Positions 12,447 to 22,114 of a stretch of DNA of 64,000 nucleotides are shown here, one piece after another. Position numbers and translations under genes: made by a program. The notes beneath the pieces are model-generated. The model worked only from the letters and a program-made list of their open reading frames with translations, was not told the DNA's origin and did no database searches. The stretch is taken from assembly GCA_017562135.1 (NCBI GenBank), contig QEYB01000766.1, forward strand, positions 1-64,000, read 5' to 3'. This DNA comes from Dipylidium caninum (Eukaryota > Platyhelminthes > Cestoda > Cyclophyllidea > Dipylidiidae). Positions within the stretch are counted from its first letter, which is position 1, and each line of letters starts with the position of its first letter.

Positions 12447-13076
12447 GTCAAATTGAGTCGTGACCTTCCTCGAGGCGCCTCGACGAGACGCAAATTTCCA
12501 GACACCAACACACATCACCTCTTTTTCATTAGTGGATCCGACCCGAAAGCCTCATCAATGTTTCTCCAAGTTTGTTCAGCTGCGCCCTGATTCACTTTGA
12601 AGTCTTTCGAGGAAAGTCGACGTAGATCGGGTTCTATTAACACTTGATTTAAGCAAAAAACAAGGTGAAAAAAGGATTTGAACACGCGAATAGTTCTCCA
12701 AACAAGCACGAAGAAGACGCTGACAAGTTGTGAATGGAAATAGCAGGCTCACGTCAGAATGTATGTGCCACAGGCGCCAGAACACCCGTTTCATAGTTCC
12801 CACCCAATACCTTTTCATGCAAGGTCTGCCTTTGGCCAATCACTCACTCTCGATGGTGTGAAGGGCGGAAGATGCTCACTTGTTAATTGACTTTTGTCCA
12901 GGGCTGTGCGTCGGCGTTGTACAGAGACTTTCGAGTCGACTACCCACGAGTGGTTGTACGTGGTGACAGCCCTTCTGGTGGTGGAATTCCTTCTCACCGT
13001 CGCCTCCTGCTGCCTGCACACCCACCGTCCCTTCTACGCACCCATTGAAACTCAATAGTCTCCCCATTCGCACTCT

Positions 13077-13199
13077 TCTTCTCTCCCTCTCCGTCTCCGT
13101 CTCCCTCTCCCTCTCTCCCTCTCTCTCCGTCTCTGTCTCTGTCTCTGTCTCTGTCTCTCTCTGTCTCTGCCTTTCTCTGTCTCTCTCTCTCTCTCTCTC
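13077..13199. repeat. (CT)n / CTCTGT pyrimidine tract
   Basis: Over 120 bases of CTC, CTGTCT and CT units, starting about 20 bases after the stop of the third tetraspanin. It could influence that transcript's 3' end, but nothing shows this. Confidence 0.9.
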
Positions 13200-13945
13200 A
13201 ACCACCGCATATCTTTCGCTCCAGCATGCATTCGGCTGTTGTTGTTCTTGTTGTTGTTGTTGCTCTTTTCGTCTATATTTCTTTCTAATCTCTGCTCATG
13301 CCTCTGACAGAAATTGTGATTGCCTTGACTGCACAAATTATGCTCAAGCGACTGAATCCACCTTCATTGCCTTTATTTTTGTCCTACTTGATGTGGCAAT
13401 TCGTTGTACCTCCTGACCAGTGCCCATTAGAATGCCTCTTTTGTACAATTCCCTGCGCCTCCACATCGTCCACCTTCCCAAATTAGGTCTCACCAAATAC
13501 ACCCTGTGGCGAGGCTTCTTGTCAGCTCAGCTGGTGAGCAGTTGGTGCGGGTTATCGTGTGTCCACAAAGTGTGAAATGGAAACTCGTATAGACTTGTGG
13601 GTTTTCGAAAAAAATGTTGTCAAGATAAGGGCGTGGGGAGGGTGGACAAAATGTCCTCAGAGTCTCACCACCACTCGCTCACGACGCGTGGAGGCGCTTC
13701 CGTCTCCAGTCGTGGGCAAATCTCCTTGAATGCAGAATAATAAGGGGGGTTTGTGATGGCAACAGGACGACTCGGTTTAAGCCTAAAATGTGATCACACA
13801 AGGTGCCACCGCGTGTTGTCATCCACCGTCAGAGTCAGTGTCATTGCCACACTCTCCGCCCATTCGGAGCGGCGACGTTAGCCGCTCCGCGAAGGCTCCT
13901 TCGCATCACCGTGTCGTTTGAAGTACTCGAAGGGGCAGTTTGGTC

Positions 13946-13985
13946 GTCTCGTCTCGTCTCGTCTCGTCTCGTCTCGTCTCGTCTC
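13946..13985. repeat. (GTCTC)8 pentanucleotide repeat
   Basis: Eight perfect consecutive GTCTC units, then GCATC. The lack of any mismatch suggests a recent expansion. Confidence 0.95.
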
Positions 13986-14765
13986 GCATCGCCGTAATTG
14001 TGTTAATCCCAAGCATCTCCACGCACTCCACCTCTCGTGAGGTGAGATTTGCGTGTCGTAAGGGCTTCATTCCCCTCCACCGTGTGAAATTGTCGCGAAC
14101 ACGGTCGGCCCGACGCTGCACGTGTGATGTCTCGATATTTGGCATTTGGGAGTTTACCAAGTGAGCAACTACGGACGTGACGGGAGCCGCCGAAGCGGCA
14201 CCACCGAAGGCCGGAAGAGACCGCCAAGTTGGCGGGCAACTGAAATGACCGGCGTTTGGGCATATTCTTCATTTAAGCCCTGTGTCATTGCACTGCAATT
14301 TATCTGGGTTGGAGGGCTCACAGACCTCACAAAGACGATAACGTAAGATTGAGAAGTCTGCGCTGAGCAGGGCTGAAAGAGCGTCTTGGGCTCACGCAGA
14401 GTTTTGCCTTCCCTACCGATAAATCCTCATCACAGCGAGGGGCGAACGCTCAACTGAGCGAATGGGCAGGCCAAATGCGAGAGGAAAGAGGCGCCATTGG
14501 CATCCTCCCGGCCTGTTCCCGCCCTGCAACCAGTTACCGCGAGGCCTCAGGGGCGCCATTTCGACAAACGCCCAGGCAGGAGGCAAAGCAATGGCGGCGA
14601 GCAGACTTAACACACCACGCCCGCACGGCGATTATGCAATGAAGGTGCTTATTCAGTTAAGGCAAAGAGGGTGAACACACACGACGAGTCATCGAGGCTG
14701 GCAAGCGCGACAATCGCCACACTGGCGCCTCGGAGTCGAGGCGATTGGCGAGCTGGAGGCCTACG

Positions 14766-14794
14766 CTTTGCCTTTGCCTTTGCCTTTGCCTTTG
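14766..14794. repeat. (CTTTGC)n hexanucleotide repeat
   Basis: About five consecutive CTTTGC/TTTGCC units, perfect over this span. Confidence 0.9.
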
Positions 14795-15044
14795 TGTGGG
14801 TCAACGCGCTGCGCTTTCCACTTCTGCCAGTTCACCTCTCCTCCGCCGATCAATGCTCCGTTGCACCACACTTCCACTCCTCCCTCAACTTAGCGCGGGT
14901 GCAATCGCAATTCCACCCCACAACCTTGATATCTTGTGACGTTTGTGACAGTTGTCAAAGGGGCTTGGGGTTTAGCCTCTCTGCGGGAGAGCGATTAGGT
15001 AGGAAGAAGCGCGACCGCCGACAGTCTCTTCGGCTGAGTTGCGC

Positions 15045-18000
15045 ACCGCATCCCACTGACCCCCTCAAACATCGACCATCGCAATTTTAATTGCCATCAT
15101 GTCCTCAGCACTAAAATCTACGAAATCAACAAAATTCTGATTCACCATGCAGTGGCTCAGGTTGTAGGCTGCTTTCTGTGCGCCAACAGGTGAGACGAGG
15201 TGCTCCACGCGGTATGCTGCTGCGTTGCTCACGAAGCTGAACACACTACGCCACACGGCTGACTTTCCCTCGGTGAATGGGTAGAGCGAAACCACTCGGC
15301 TCACTGACGGTAGATGAAGGATACTTCAGCATCCGCGTGCAGAATGAGGAAAGATGGTGACAATTGTCGGGTGGAAAGACTGCATTCACCTCTGATGTTC
15401 CACGTACTGTGACCGGGCATCTGCGATGGTTGAGGCGATTTCCAGACCGACGCCACAACTGCACATTCTTGGCTGACAGGCGCTCACGTTCATTCGAGAG
15501 CAACCTTTGTCCGTCTGCTTGAAAAGCCTTCGCTGTCCGTGGAATTTGAGTGGTCCACAAACCGTGCACGTAGGTGTGGACGCACATTCGAGCAATCTGA
15601 CGTTGTCAACCGAGTCTTCCCTTGACTCTGCAACGTGCCTTCGAGTGTGAATGCAGGGGAGGAGGAAAGACGGTGCATGCAGGAGGGCATTTGCTCTCCA
15701 CGCGTCGCTTACTCCCCCTTCCACGCGAACGACGCGCTCATTCTCGAGAAGTGGGTGAAAGAAGCCACCTTGTCGAGGCTCATGAATTGCTAAAGAATCT
15801 TCTATGAAGGAAACACATCGATGACGTTTCTGCCTGTTTGCGAAGTGTCATTTTAGGGTGGGAGGAGGCACAATGTCAACAAAGCATCGGAAAGACATGT
15901 AAATACAGTCATTGCTCCATTCCCTCCACCTCCCCCCTCAAGAGTACATCTCTCGGCAGTGAGGATTTGTGCAAGACGAGTTGACGGGCAGGCCTCTCTC
16001 TGCTTTCAACAATGACGACGTCACCATGAAGCCCGCCACAAGCCTGACCATGACTGTCAGCAGTTATGCAACTCACCGTAACTCGATTATGACAAGAGGA
16101 GTGCAAAACATGGCAGGCAAGCAAGTGGAAGCACCCACTTTCACCGGTTGGAGCCACGTCGCATTTGGCATTAGTAGCAGAAAGAAGTGTCAAATCTTCA
16201 TGGTGTGACACGTGTGGGTGACACCTCCGGAAGCCCATCTCTCGGTCGCTCACCTGCCGACAGCCACCACTTTGACTCAAGTGAACTTTCCCCTCACTTG
16301 CACCCACTCACGTTAAGTACACCGTAGCCGCGACTGGTGAGTGGCGTGTCGCATGCACTGGTGGGAAAATCATCGCGTGCAAGGAAGCCTGTCGCCATCA
16401 CAACGCCAGAGGAACGCGCAGTGTTCACTCTGCGCTCGGCCACCTTCACTCTCAACTAGCGTGCTTTCGCCACCAGTTTATTCCCATCTTACGACTTGGT
16501 GGAGCAAAGGTGATGGAGACTCCTGTCCAGGAGTTAGAACTTCTGACTGAACAGTCCTCCCTTTTTCCGCCATTATTTCGTTCAACAAAACCGCGTGACT
16601 TGGCTTCCTCTCGACCACAAGGCAGCAGCGTCCTCCTCGCGGCTTATGTACCCACCATGAAGAAGTGGCTTATGTCCACCAGAATGGAAATCACCGCCGC
16701 AGTCCCATTTACCCACGAGGGTTTCGGCTGCGACATAACTACCTAATTAGGACCTGCTTAAAATTATCGTCTTTTATGTTGTGATCCTCGGGCTTATAAC
16801 ATGACCGTGTAAGAGTATGAGAGATTTGACCATGTCCCATGACAACATGAGTGGGAGGCAGAGAGTGCCCGGCGCAAGGTCGTGTCCCCACAGGATTAAA
16901 CAACCTAAATGCTTCGAAACAAAGTACAGAGAACCGCACCAACCTCTCGCCCGTGAGCTTTCGACAGGTGAAGTACCCAGCAGACCACTCCAGCTCTCGT
17001 GAGAGCGTTCTCGAGTGCATTCCTAATGTATTGTCGTGCCTGGGGCTGGAACAAGGTTTCAACATAGCACGTCACTCGAACGTTAGAACGTCAAGGAAGG
17101 AAAATTCCAACTTTTTCATTGACTGTCAAGGAGGTGATCACTTTTCAGCTAAAGAAGGGAGATCGAGATGGGAATGGGAAAAATAGGAGTCGACATTTAC
17201 AAAGGCATTTAATAGGGTATGATATTACTCGCCCGAGTGAGGAATTTCTTGTCCCAGTGCCCCCAGAAATGGCTTAGATGTCATCCATTCGATTTCAGTT
17301 GCATAGGCAAAGTGATGTTTTGGAAAGCGACGACGGCTCACTTTGACACTTGAAGGAAAATTGACATGTCGTTAAGTGAATTCATGGGTAGAAGTGGCAT
17401 CTCAAAGTAGAAATGCAGTCAAGTATGAGCGGCGAACGCAGACTTTGATGCTGATCGAGAGCTCGTAGTGGAATGCAGTTTGGTGCGGGAGCGAAATTTG
17501 AGATGTGATGCATGTTTAGAGAGCGGGTTTCCGAGGTTATGTCACCCATGGGGCAGAATCATCAATCACGTGAGCACTAAACTTCCGAAATTATCAGGCA
17601 ATGTAAGGCTGCAATGTGGGCCAATTTATGATATAATATGATTATCGTGGTGATATTCCACTACAACTTATGACTTCGAATGCCATAATGCAAAATATCG
17701 GTAAGGATTGTCAACCTCAAACATGCCTATAGTTTACTAATTTACCGACGCACTGCTGAGTTTTATCCGAAGTATGCTACAATCTATGTCAAGCCATTTA
17801 ATGGAACACAATCTGATCGTGTTAGTGGCATTCTTTTGAGAGATTATAGACTACTTTCCATATAAAATAGAGGTGTGGCATGAACGAATGAAGTGAAAAG
17901 GGTCTTAGGAGGCGAATAAGGTTTTGTTCTATCATTAAACCTTGTTGAGACACGATCCGATTATGAAACGAGGCCACCGAAGGCCTTTCAATCAGATTAT

Positions 18001-18552
18001 GCAAAAATTGTGGTGTTAAAAATGCATTACAAACTGGTAGATTATAAATTAAGTTAGAATGAGCACGCGAAAATGACGACATTTTACAGTTTAAATGGAG
18101 CTAGCGAGCACCTTGGTGCAGGAGCTTGGCAACTGACAGAGCGCTCAGCACGACTCGTGAGTGGTGTTCACAGGCTCGGTTCGCCACGTGCGTGATTGGA
18201 CGGCGTGGAGGCCGCGTATCGATTTAACCCGCCTGCCTACACCGAATAAAAGGCTGACGTTATTGGCGCAGCGTCTAGCAGGCGCACTACGATGGCGGTG
18301 AAGCTCTCGTGTGGTGGAAAATTTCTCAAATTCCTCGTCTTCTTCTTCAATGCCATCGTCTTTGTAAGCATATGCAAATTTTCACCCTTAACCAACTCAA
18401 TGGACTTCCACATTTCACCAATACACCTGTGTTGACTCTAGGTCGGTGGTGGCATTATGGGCGGCTGGGGCGCCTACCTCTTAGTTGAGGCCTCCAAATC
18501 TGCTTCATCCGTTTCTCTCGCTCTCCCTGGCTTCATTACTGCCTTTGGTTTT
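15045..18552 (+). repeat. Segmental duplication, copy B (partner 1-4066)
   Basis: Direct-orientation partner of the first 4 kb, about 14.5 kb away. It is the upstream flank of the intact tetraspanin and continues into its exons 1 and 2. Homology is interrupted at about 16385-16775, which lacks a counterpart in copy A, and resumes from roughly 16780. The last 450 bases before the gene are the best preserved. Small indels between the copies are frequent. Copy B continues seamlessly into the full gene, so it is probably the parent and copy A the derivative. Confidence 0.85.
18245..18252 (+). promoter_or_regulatory. TATA-like element of the intact tetraspanin
   Basis: AATAAAAG lies about 40 bases before the start codon at 18292 and is conserved at the same position in the truncated copy (3764-3771), in a well preserved block. 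The short spacing implies a very short 5' leader if it is used. This is inferred from position and conservation only. Confidence 0.45.
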
Positions 18553-19200
18553 CTCATATTCATTATCGGGTTTCTTGGATGCTTCGGTGCTTGCTACAAC
18601 AATGTCTGCATGCTGAAGACGGTAATGCGCAAATTCATCTCACCTTCCCTCCTCTAGTTTGCAGTCATCGTTGGCATTCTTCTGGTGGCTGAGATAATAT
18701 GTGGTGCCCTCCTCCTCGCCTACCGCCATTACGTAGGTTATCCCTAATCACATATGAACTGCGTAGTTTATCCCAATTTCCGGCGAAGAACTGAAGAAGG
18801 AGATCGAGGCGCTGTTGGCGAGTGGAGCTAAGGCATCTACTAGTGCTACTATTAATGCCCTAGACGCGCTCCAACAAAGCGTAGGTTGAATTACTGATCT
18901 TCTACTTCCTTAGCTTGAATGTTGCGGAGGTACCGGACCGTCGGATTGGCAAGGCAAATACCCCCCATCATGCTGTGAATTTGGGAAACGGAATTGCTCT
19001 AAACCTTACCAAATGGTAATTCAGGATCTCTTAACTGTAAACCAAACTTTTAGGGCTGTGCCGAGGCTATGTACAACGCCATGAACAATTCGGCTCTGGC
19101 TTTCGGCATTGTTATTTTCCTTACTTGCCTCATTCAAGTGGGCGCCATTATATGTGCTTGTTGCCTGGCCAGTAAGGTCAACGAGTACGAGAAGGTTTAA
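18292..19200 (+). CDS. Tetraspanin, intact, six exons, 229 aa
   Basis: Exons 18292-18363, 18442-18621, 18658-18732, 18767-18880, 18914-19015 and 19054-19200 join without any frame break at GT-AG borders, all phase 0. Introns are 78, 36, 34, 33 and 38 bases. Predicted helices are TM1 about 11-35, TM2 55-76, TM3 85-106 and TM4 195-219. The large extracellular loop has the signature CCG (150-152), a CC pair (167-168), C175 and C183, giving six cysteines for three disulfides. Asn192 is in an N-x-S site. Cysteines beside TM2 and TM4 (71, 75, 215-218) are candidates for palmitoylation. The length is typical of the family. Tetraspanins organise surface membrane microdomains; in parasitic flatworms they are known tegument proteins. 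The start is fixed by the first in-frame ATG, conserved in the truncated copy. It converges on a related gene at 21188. The specific subfamily is not determined. Confidence 0.93.
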
Positions 19201-21187
19201 GGCAACACAAAGGTGTATCGCTTTCGGGACGTGACATTTCCTCACCAATTCGTCCTAGAAACACCCTCTTTTCTTCATTACCATCAATAGTCTTGTATAA
19301 CCCATTTTACTCTATATATTTTCTCGATCATTTTGTGTGTATAACTTGTTTGCGCGTCTGGATAGTATAGCAATCTTTTGCTCCACTGCTTAATCGTCTT
19401 CACGTCTTTGAAGTAGCGTGCCTCGTGTCCGGTAGAAGATAGACAACGTCTTCCTGATAGGGCGGCGTTTTTTAGTAAGATTTGAGCGCTTCGCCTATTT
19501 GATGGAATATTTTCCCTCAACCCTGTGAGCTCTAATGCCATCTGCCACCCTGTTCTCTCAATCGCGTCATTTTTGACGGAGATTGTGGGCGATTTAAGCA
19601 GACTGACATAATTCCTCTCTGTACAGAGACCTTAAACGCGTAAATTCCAACATTCCGAGGGACGATTAGCCACCAAGTGAGGCGACACTTCCCGCCTCCC
19701 CTTCCCATCTACTCAGTCCCATTGGTCGAGGATTGCACTTGTTATTTTCCATGTGAACCGGATGAGTACTCCATTGAAGGGACAAGAGCAGGAAAAGTAG
19801 TTTGGGAAGAAATGAGAAGTTAAGGGATACCACAATGACGGCTGAACTCACAGCAGGCGTTGTCCCAATCTCGGGTGGCCGGTTTTTTAACAGAAAACCT
19901 AGTACACCTTACGCTTTCGCGGGTGTAAACAACCGGTGTTTGGAAAAAGGGAGGCTCATTTGGCCAAAGAAGTATTAGGAGGACCCATAAAATGCCTAAA
20001 AATTGACTTCTTGTGGTGCCAGTTACGTACCAAACAACTGGTCAGAATGCATCCTTAACAGACGTCCTTCGGTCATTCTCTAAGTATCGACTTGAAGTAT
20101 GACAGAATCCTACACTTGGCTTCATCTTGACATTTTTACTCACCACGTGGTGGTTACTTACTAAGCCTTTCAGTAGCACCTGCATCCCTGCTAACAACAG
20201 AAGGCTGATTTAGCTTTAAATCGACGGGACACAGTGCGCAATGTTAGAGCGCACTTCTGGTCCTCCCACTATTTAAAAAAATGTTTTTCTGCAATGTGAC
20301 AGTCCTTGGAGGGTCGGTGGTGCCCGGGCATGCAAAGGCGGGTGGGGTTGAGAAAGTGTGTTCTCGAGTCGAGACTGTTAAGACGAGCCTATTGGGACAA
20401 TAAAAAGCGCGAAGATGTCTGTCACACCGCCAACCATCTATGCAAATTTTGTTCATCAGTATACATTCTTAAAAAGGCATTCTGAACATTGCGTCGTTCC
20501 TCCGGTTGATGTCTCCTACGCCTTCCATCCCTCACAAAACAGACGACTCTTACGTCGAAAACTTAACTGAAAATGATGGCTAAATCGCTCAGGTCGTCTG
20601 TGAAAGTCATACTGATCGCAAGGACTCCAGTCGCCTTCGTGGGTCGCGCGTGCGACAACGTTCCCCAGACTTCCACTGTTTCCACTCTTTCCCCGTCCAT
20701 TCCTGACGCCTTTGCTGACCAATCAAGTACGAATCGCATAAGTCATTTAAATACATTTGCGAGAGGAAATGCGGGTCATGTTTTGTTCATTTGAGCAAAG
20801 CATTAATCTGCGTTAACCGAGAATACTACTGGCAACGCGTGGTTATGCCATTAATTCACTATCAGTTCAATTTGCACCAAAGTTTAAGTTAGAGTGACAG
20901 CGATGGCGTAGGGTCCAATGCGACTAAATTGAGTTGGCTCAGAATAAAATACACACCAAAACCATTTAATGGCTTATTGTCCTGCAACCTGTGAGGTTGT
21001 GGAAAGACACTCTCCTAGCTGCTCTCTGCATGGGCAAAAGTATTCGTCGGAGGGGCGATCACAAGTTATCGCAGATGAAGTGAAAGGGATTTTAAAAGGT
21101 AAAGGGGAATCACAATCGCAATCGCAATCGCAATCGGAGTTGTGCGGGTGCGCTGCTAACAATAAGAGTGAAGTAACAGATGGGGGT
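19201..21187. other. Convergent intergenic region between two tetraspanins
   Basis: It must contain the 3' ends of both tetraspanins. No canonical AATAAA close to either stop was picked out with confidence. The ORFs are short and unconvincing. A short CAATCG array lies at 21113-21136, about 50 bases beyond the stop of the minus-strand gene. Confidence 0.5.
21113..21136. repeat. (CAATCG)4 hexanucleotide repeat
   Basis: Four perfect CAATCG units just downstream of the minus-strand tetraspanin stop, within its probable 3' untranslated region. Confidence 0.9.
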
Positions 21188-22114
21188 TTAAGTAGCAGTT
21201 TGGTCGCGTTTGTTGTCCCACGTAGTCCCGAATTTTGATAGCTTTCTGCTCAACCAGGCAGTACAGACAATGAGGACAATCTCAGCAAGAACTGCAGCCA
21301 CGTCTATGACAGAGAAGACAAAAAATGTCGTCCTCATGGGTCCAAATATTACTTCGCCACAGCCCTAAATTTCAGCTCATTATCCACGCTTGTCATTCGC
21401 ACTTACTCTCTCGTAGGGGGTCTCGCAATCTCCAGTGATTTGACCACAACAAGACGCTGGTACCGTTGTCCAGGCTCTCCAATTGCTTCCTCCGCAACAA
21501 CTCCGCTACACAGACTTGTCATCTGCAATCCACTTTACCTCTCGCTGCAAATTCTCGAAGTCTTTTAGGTCGTCGTGATTTAAATTATGTATCCTATCGT
21601 CAATAAACTCTGAAGCATTCTCAACAAGCTGAGATAATCATTTGATGGTGAAAAATTAAAGAATGTTACTGTTTTATTGTCTATGAAGCTTTTGATTAAA
21701 CCGATAATCCCTTCCGCAGAGGAATAGGCCGCCGATTATAGAAAACTTGGGAGAGAAGTGTGAGATCAAATTATCTTACCGCTTTAAGGTAGGCCGCGTT
21801 TTCGCGACGAGTGCCTAAGAATGCCACGACACCCAGTAAGATGTTTGCGGCGGTAGAAAGAATAAAGGCGACTGGCATAATACTAAAACCCGGCACTGAT
21901 ATGCTTGAAGCGATTATCAAGATGGCGGTGAAGATAACAATGACTGCGATGGCGTAGATCTGGAGAGGAGAGGGGATAAAAGCAGTTAGAGAAGGCGAGG
22001 ATGTCGGACAAATGGCTGGACGGTTCCTAACCAGAGGGGAGACTTACAAAGTTGAAGATGAGGAGAAAGTATATGATGGTTCTTGAGAAGTCTGGGCGAC
22101 GCGGAGATACCCAT
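21188..22114 (-). CDS. Second tetraspanin, six exons, two frame breaks
   Basis: In minus-strand order the exons are 22114-22048, 21959-21780, 21745-21670, 21628-21539, 21505-21407 and 21364-21188. Exon 2 is 180 bases, as in the intact paralogue, and carries TM2 and the LGTRRENAAYLKA segment. Exon 5 carries the loop signature CCGG and a second CC pair, and exon 6 starts Gly-Cys and carries TM4 before a TAA stop. Exons 1 and 3 are each one base too long: in exon 1 the start MGISASPRLLK and the membrane segment TIIYFLLIFNF are in different frames, and exon 3 switches frame after FSIIGGLFLCG. All splice sites are intact, so either two single-base sequence errors or a very young pseudogene would explain it. 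If corrected it would be about 228 aa. It lies tail-to-tail with the gene at 18292. Confidence 0.78.

Larger units (their letters stand above)
9921..12901. other. Intron 5 of the third tetraspanin (inferred)
   Basis: About 3 kb separates the cysteine-loop exon from the TM4 exon. It holds a poly-C run (10311-10324), GGA-rich tracts (about 10991-11062), a mariner relic in reverse orientation (about 11760-12312) and a CCTCCA/CCTCCT tract (about 12350-12446). The inserted repeats probably account for much of the intron length. Confidence 0.4.
6231..13058 (+). pseudogene. Third tetraspanin, diverged and frame-broken (six exons)
   Basis: Six pieces in the right order match the tetraspanin exon plan seen at 18292. 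Exon 1 is 6231-6283 (start MRRLCHY, then SAYLLIALAV in a shifted frame, GTAAGT donor). Exon 2 is 8213-8397 (end of TM1 as FVAFGIYL, then TM2 as VIIIVVIVGCVGAFLLI in another frame). Exon 3 is 9012-9086, exactly 75 bases as in the intact gene, TM3-like and open. Exon 4 is 9130-9231. Exon 5 is 9767-9920, an open cysteine-containing loop. Exon 6 is 12902-13058, starting Gly-Cys as in both relatives and ending with TM4 (LYVVTALLVVEFLLTVA) and TAG. Exons 1, 2, 4 and 6 each need about one base removed. The hallmark CCG is not visible; exon 5 has ACW instead. It is either a pseudogene or a real gene with sequence errors. Known role of the family: four-span organisers of surface membrane microdomains. 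Confidence 0.6.
13059..15044. other. Stretch with simple repeats, no recognised gene
   Basis: It lies between the third tetraspanin and duplication copy B. It contains a CTCTGT pyrimidine tract (13077-13199), eight GTCTC units (13946-13985) and a TTTGCC hexamer array (about 14766-14794). ORFs overlapping these tracts are repeat-derived. The remaining ORFs are short and unconserved. Confidence 0.5.

Noticed and set aside
12312..12709. Minus-strand acidic ORF with a possible 50-base intron joining a KKR-ending segment
   Set aside because: The Glu/Val-rich part is the CCACCT repeat read backwards, and the acceptor lacks a pyrimidine tract. It could be a genuine acidic tail but the support is too weak.
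13045..13416. Ser/Leu/Val-rich and Arg/Glu-rich ORFs
   Set aside because: Products of the CT-rich simple repeat.
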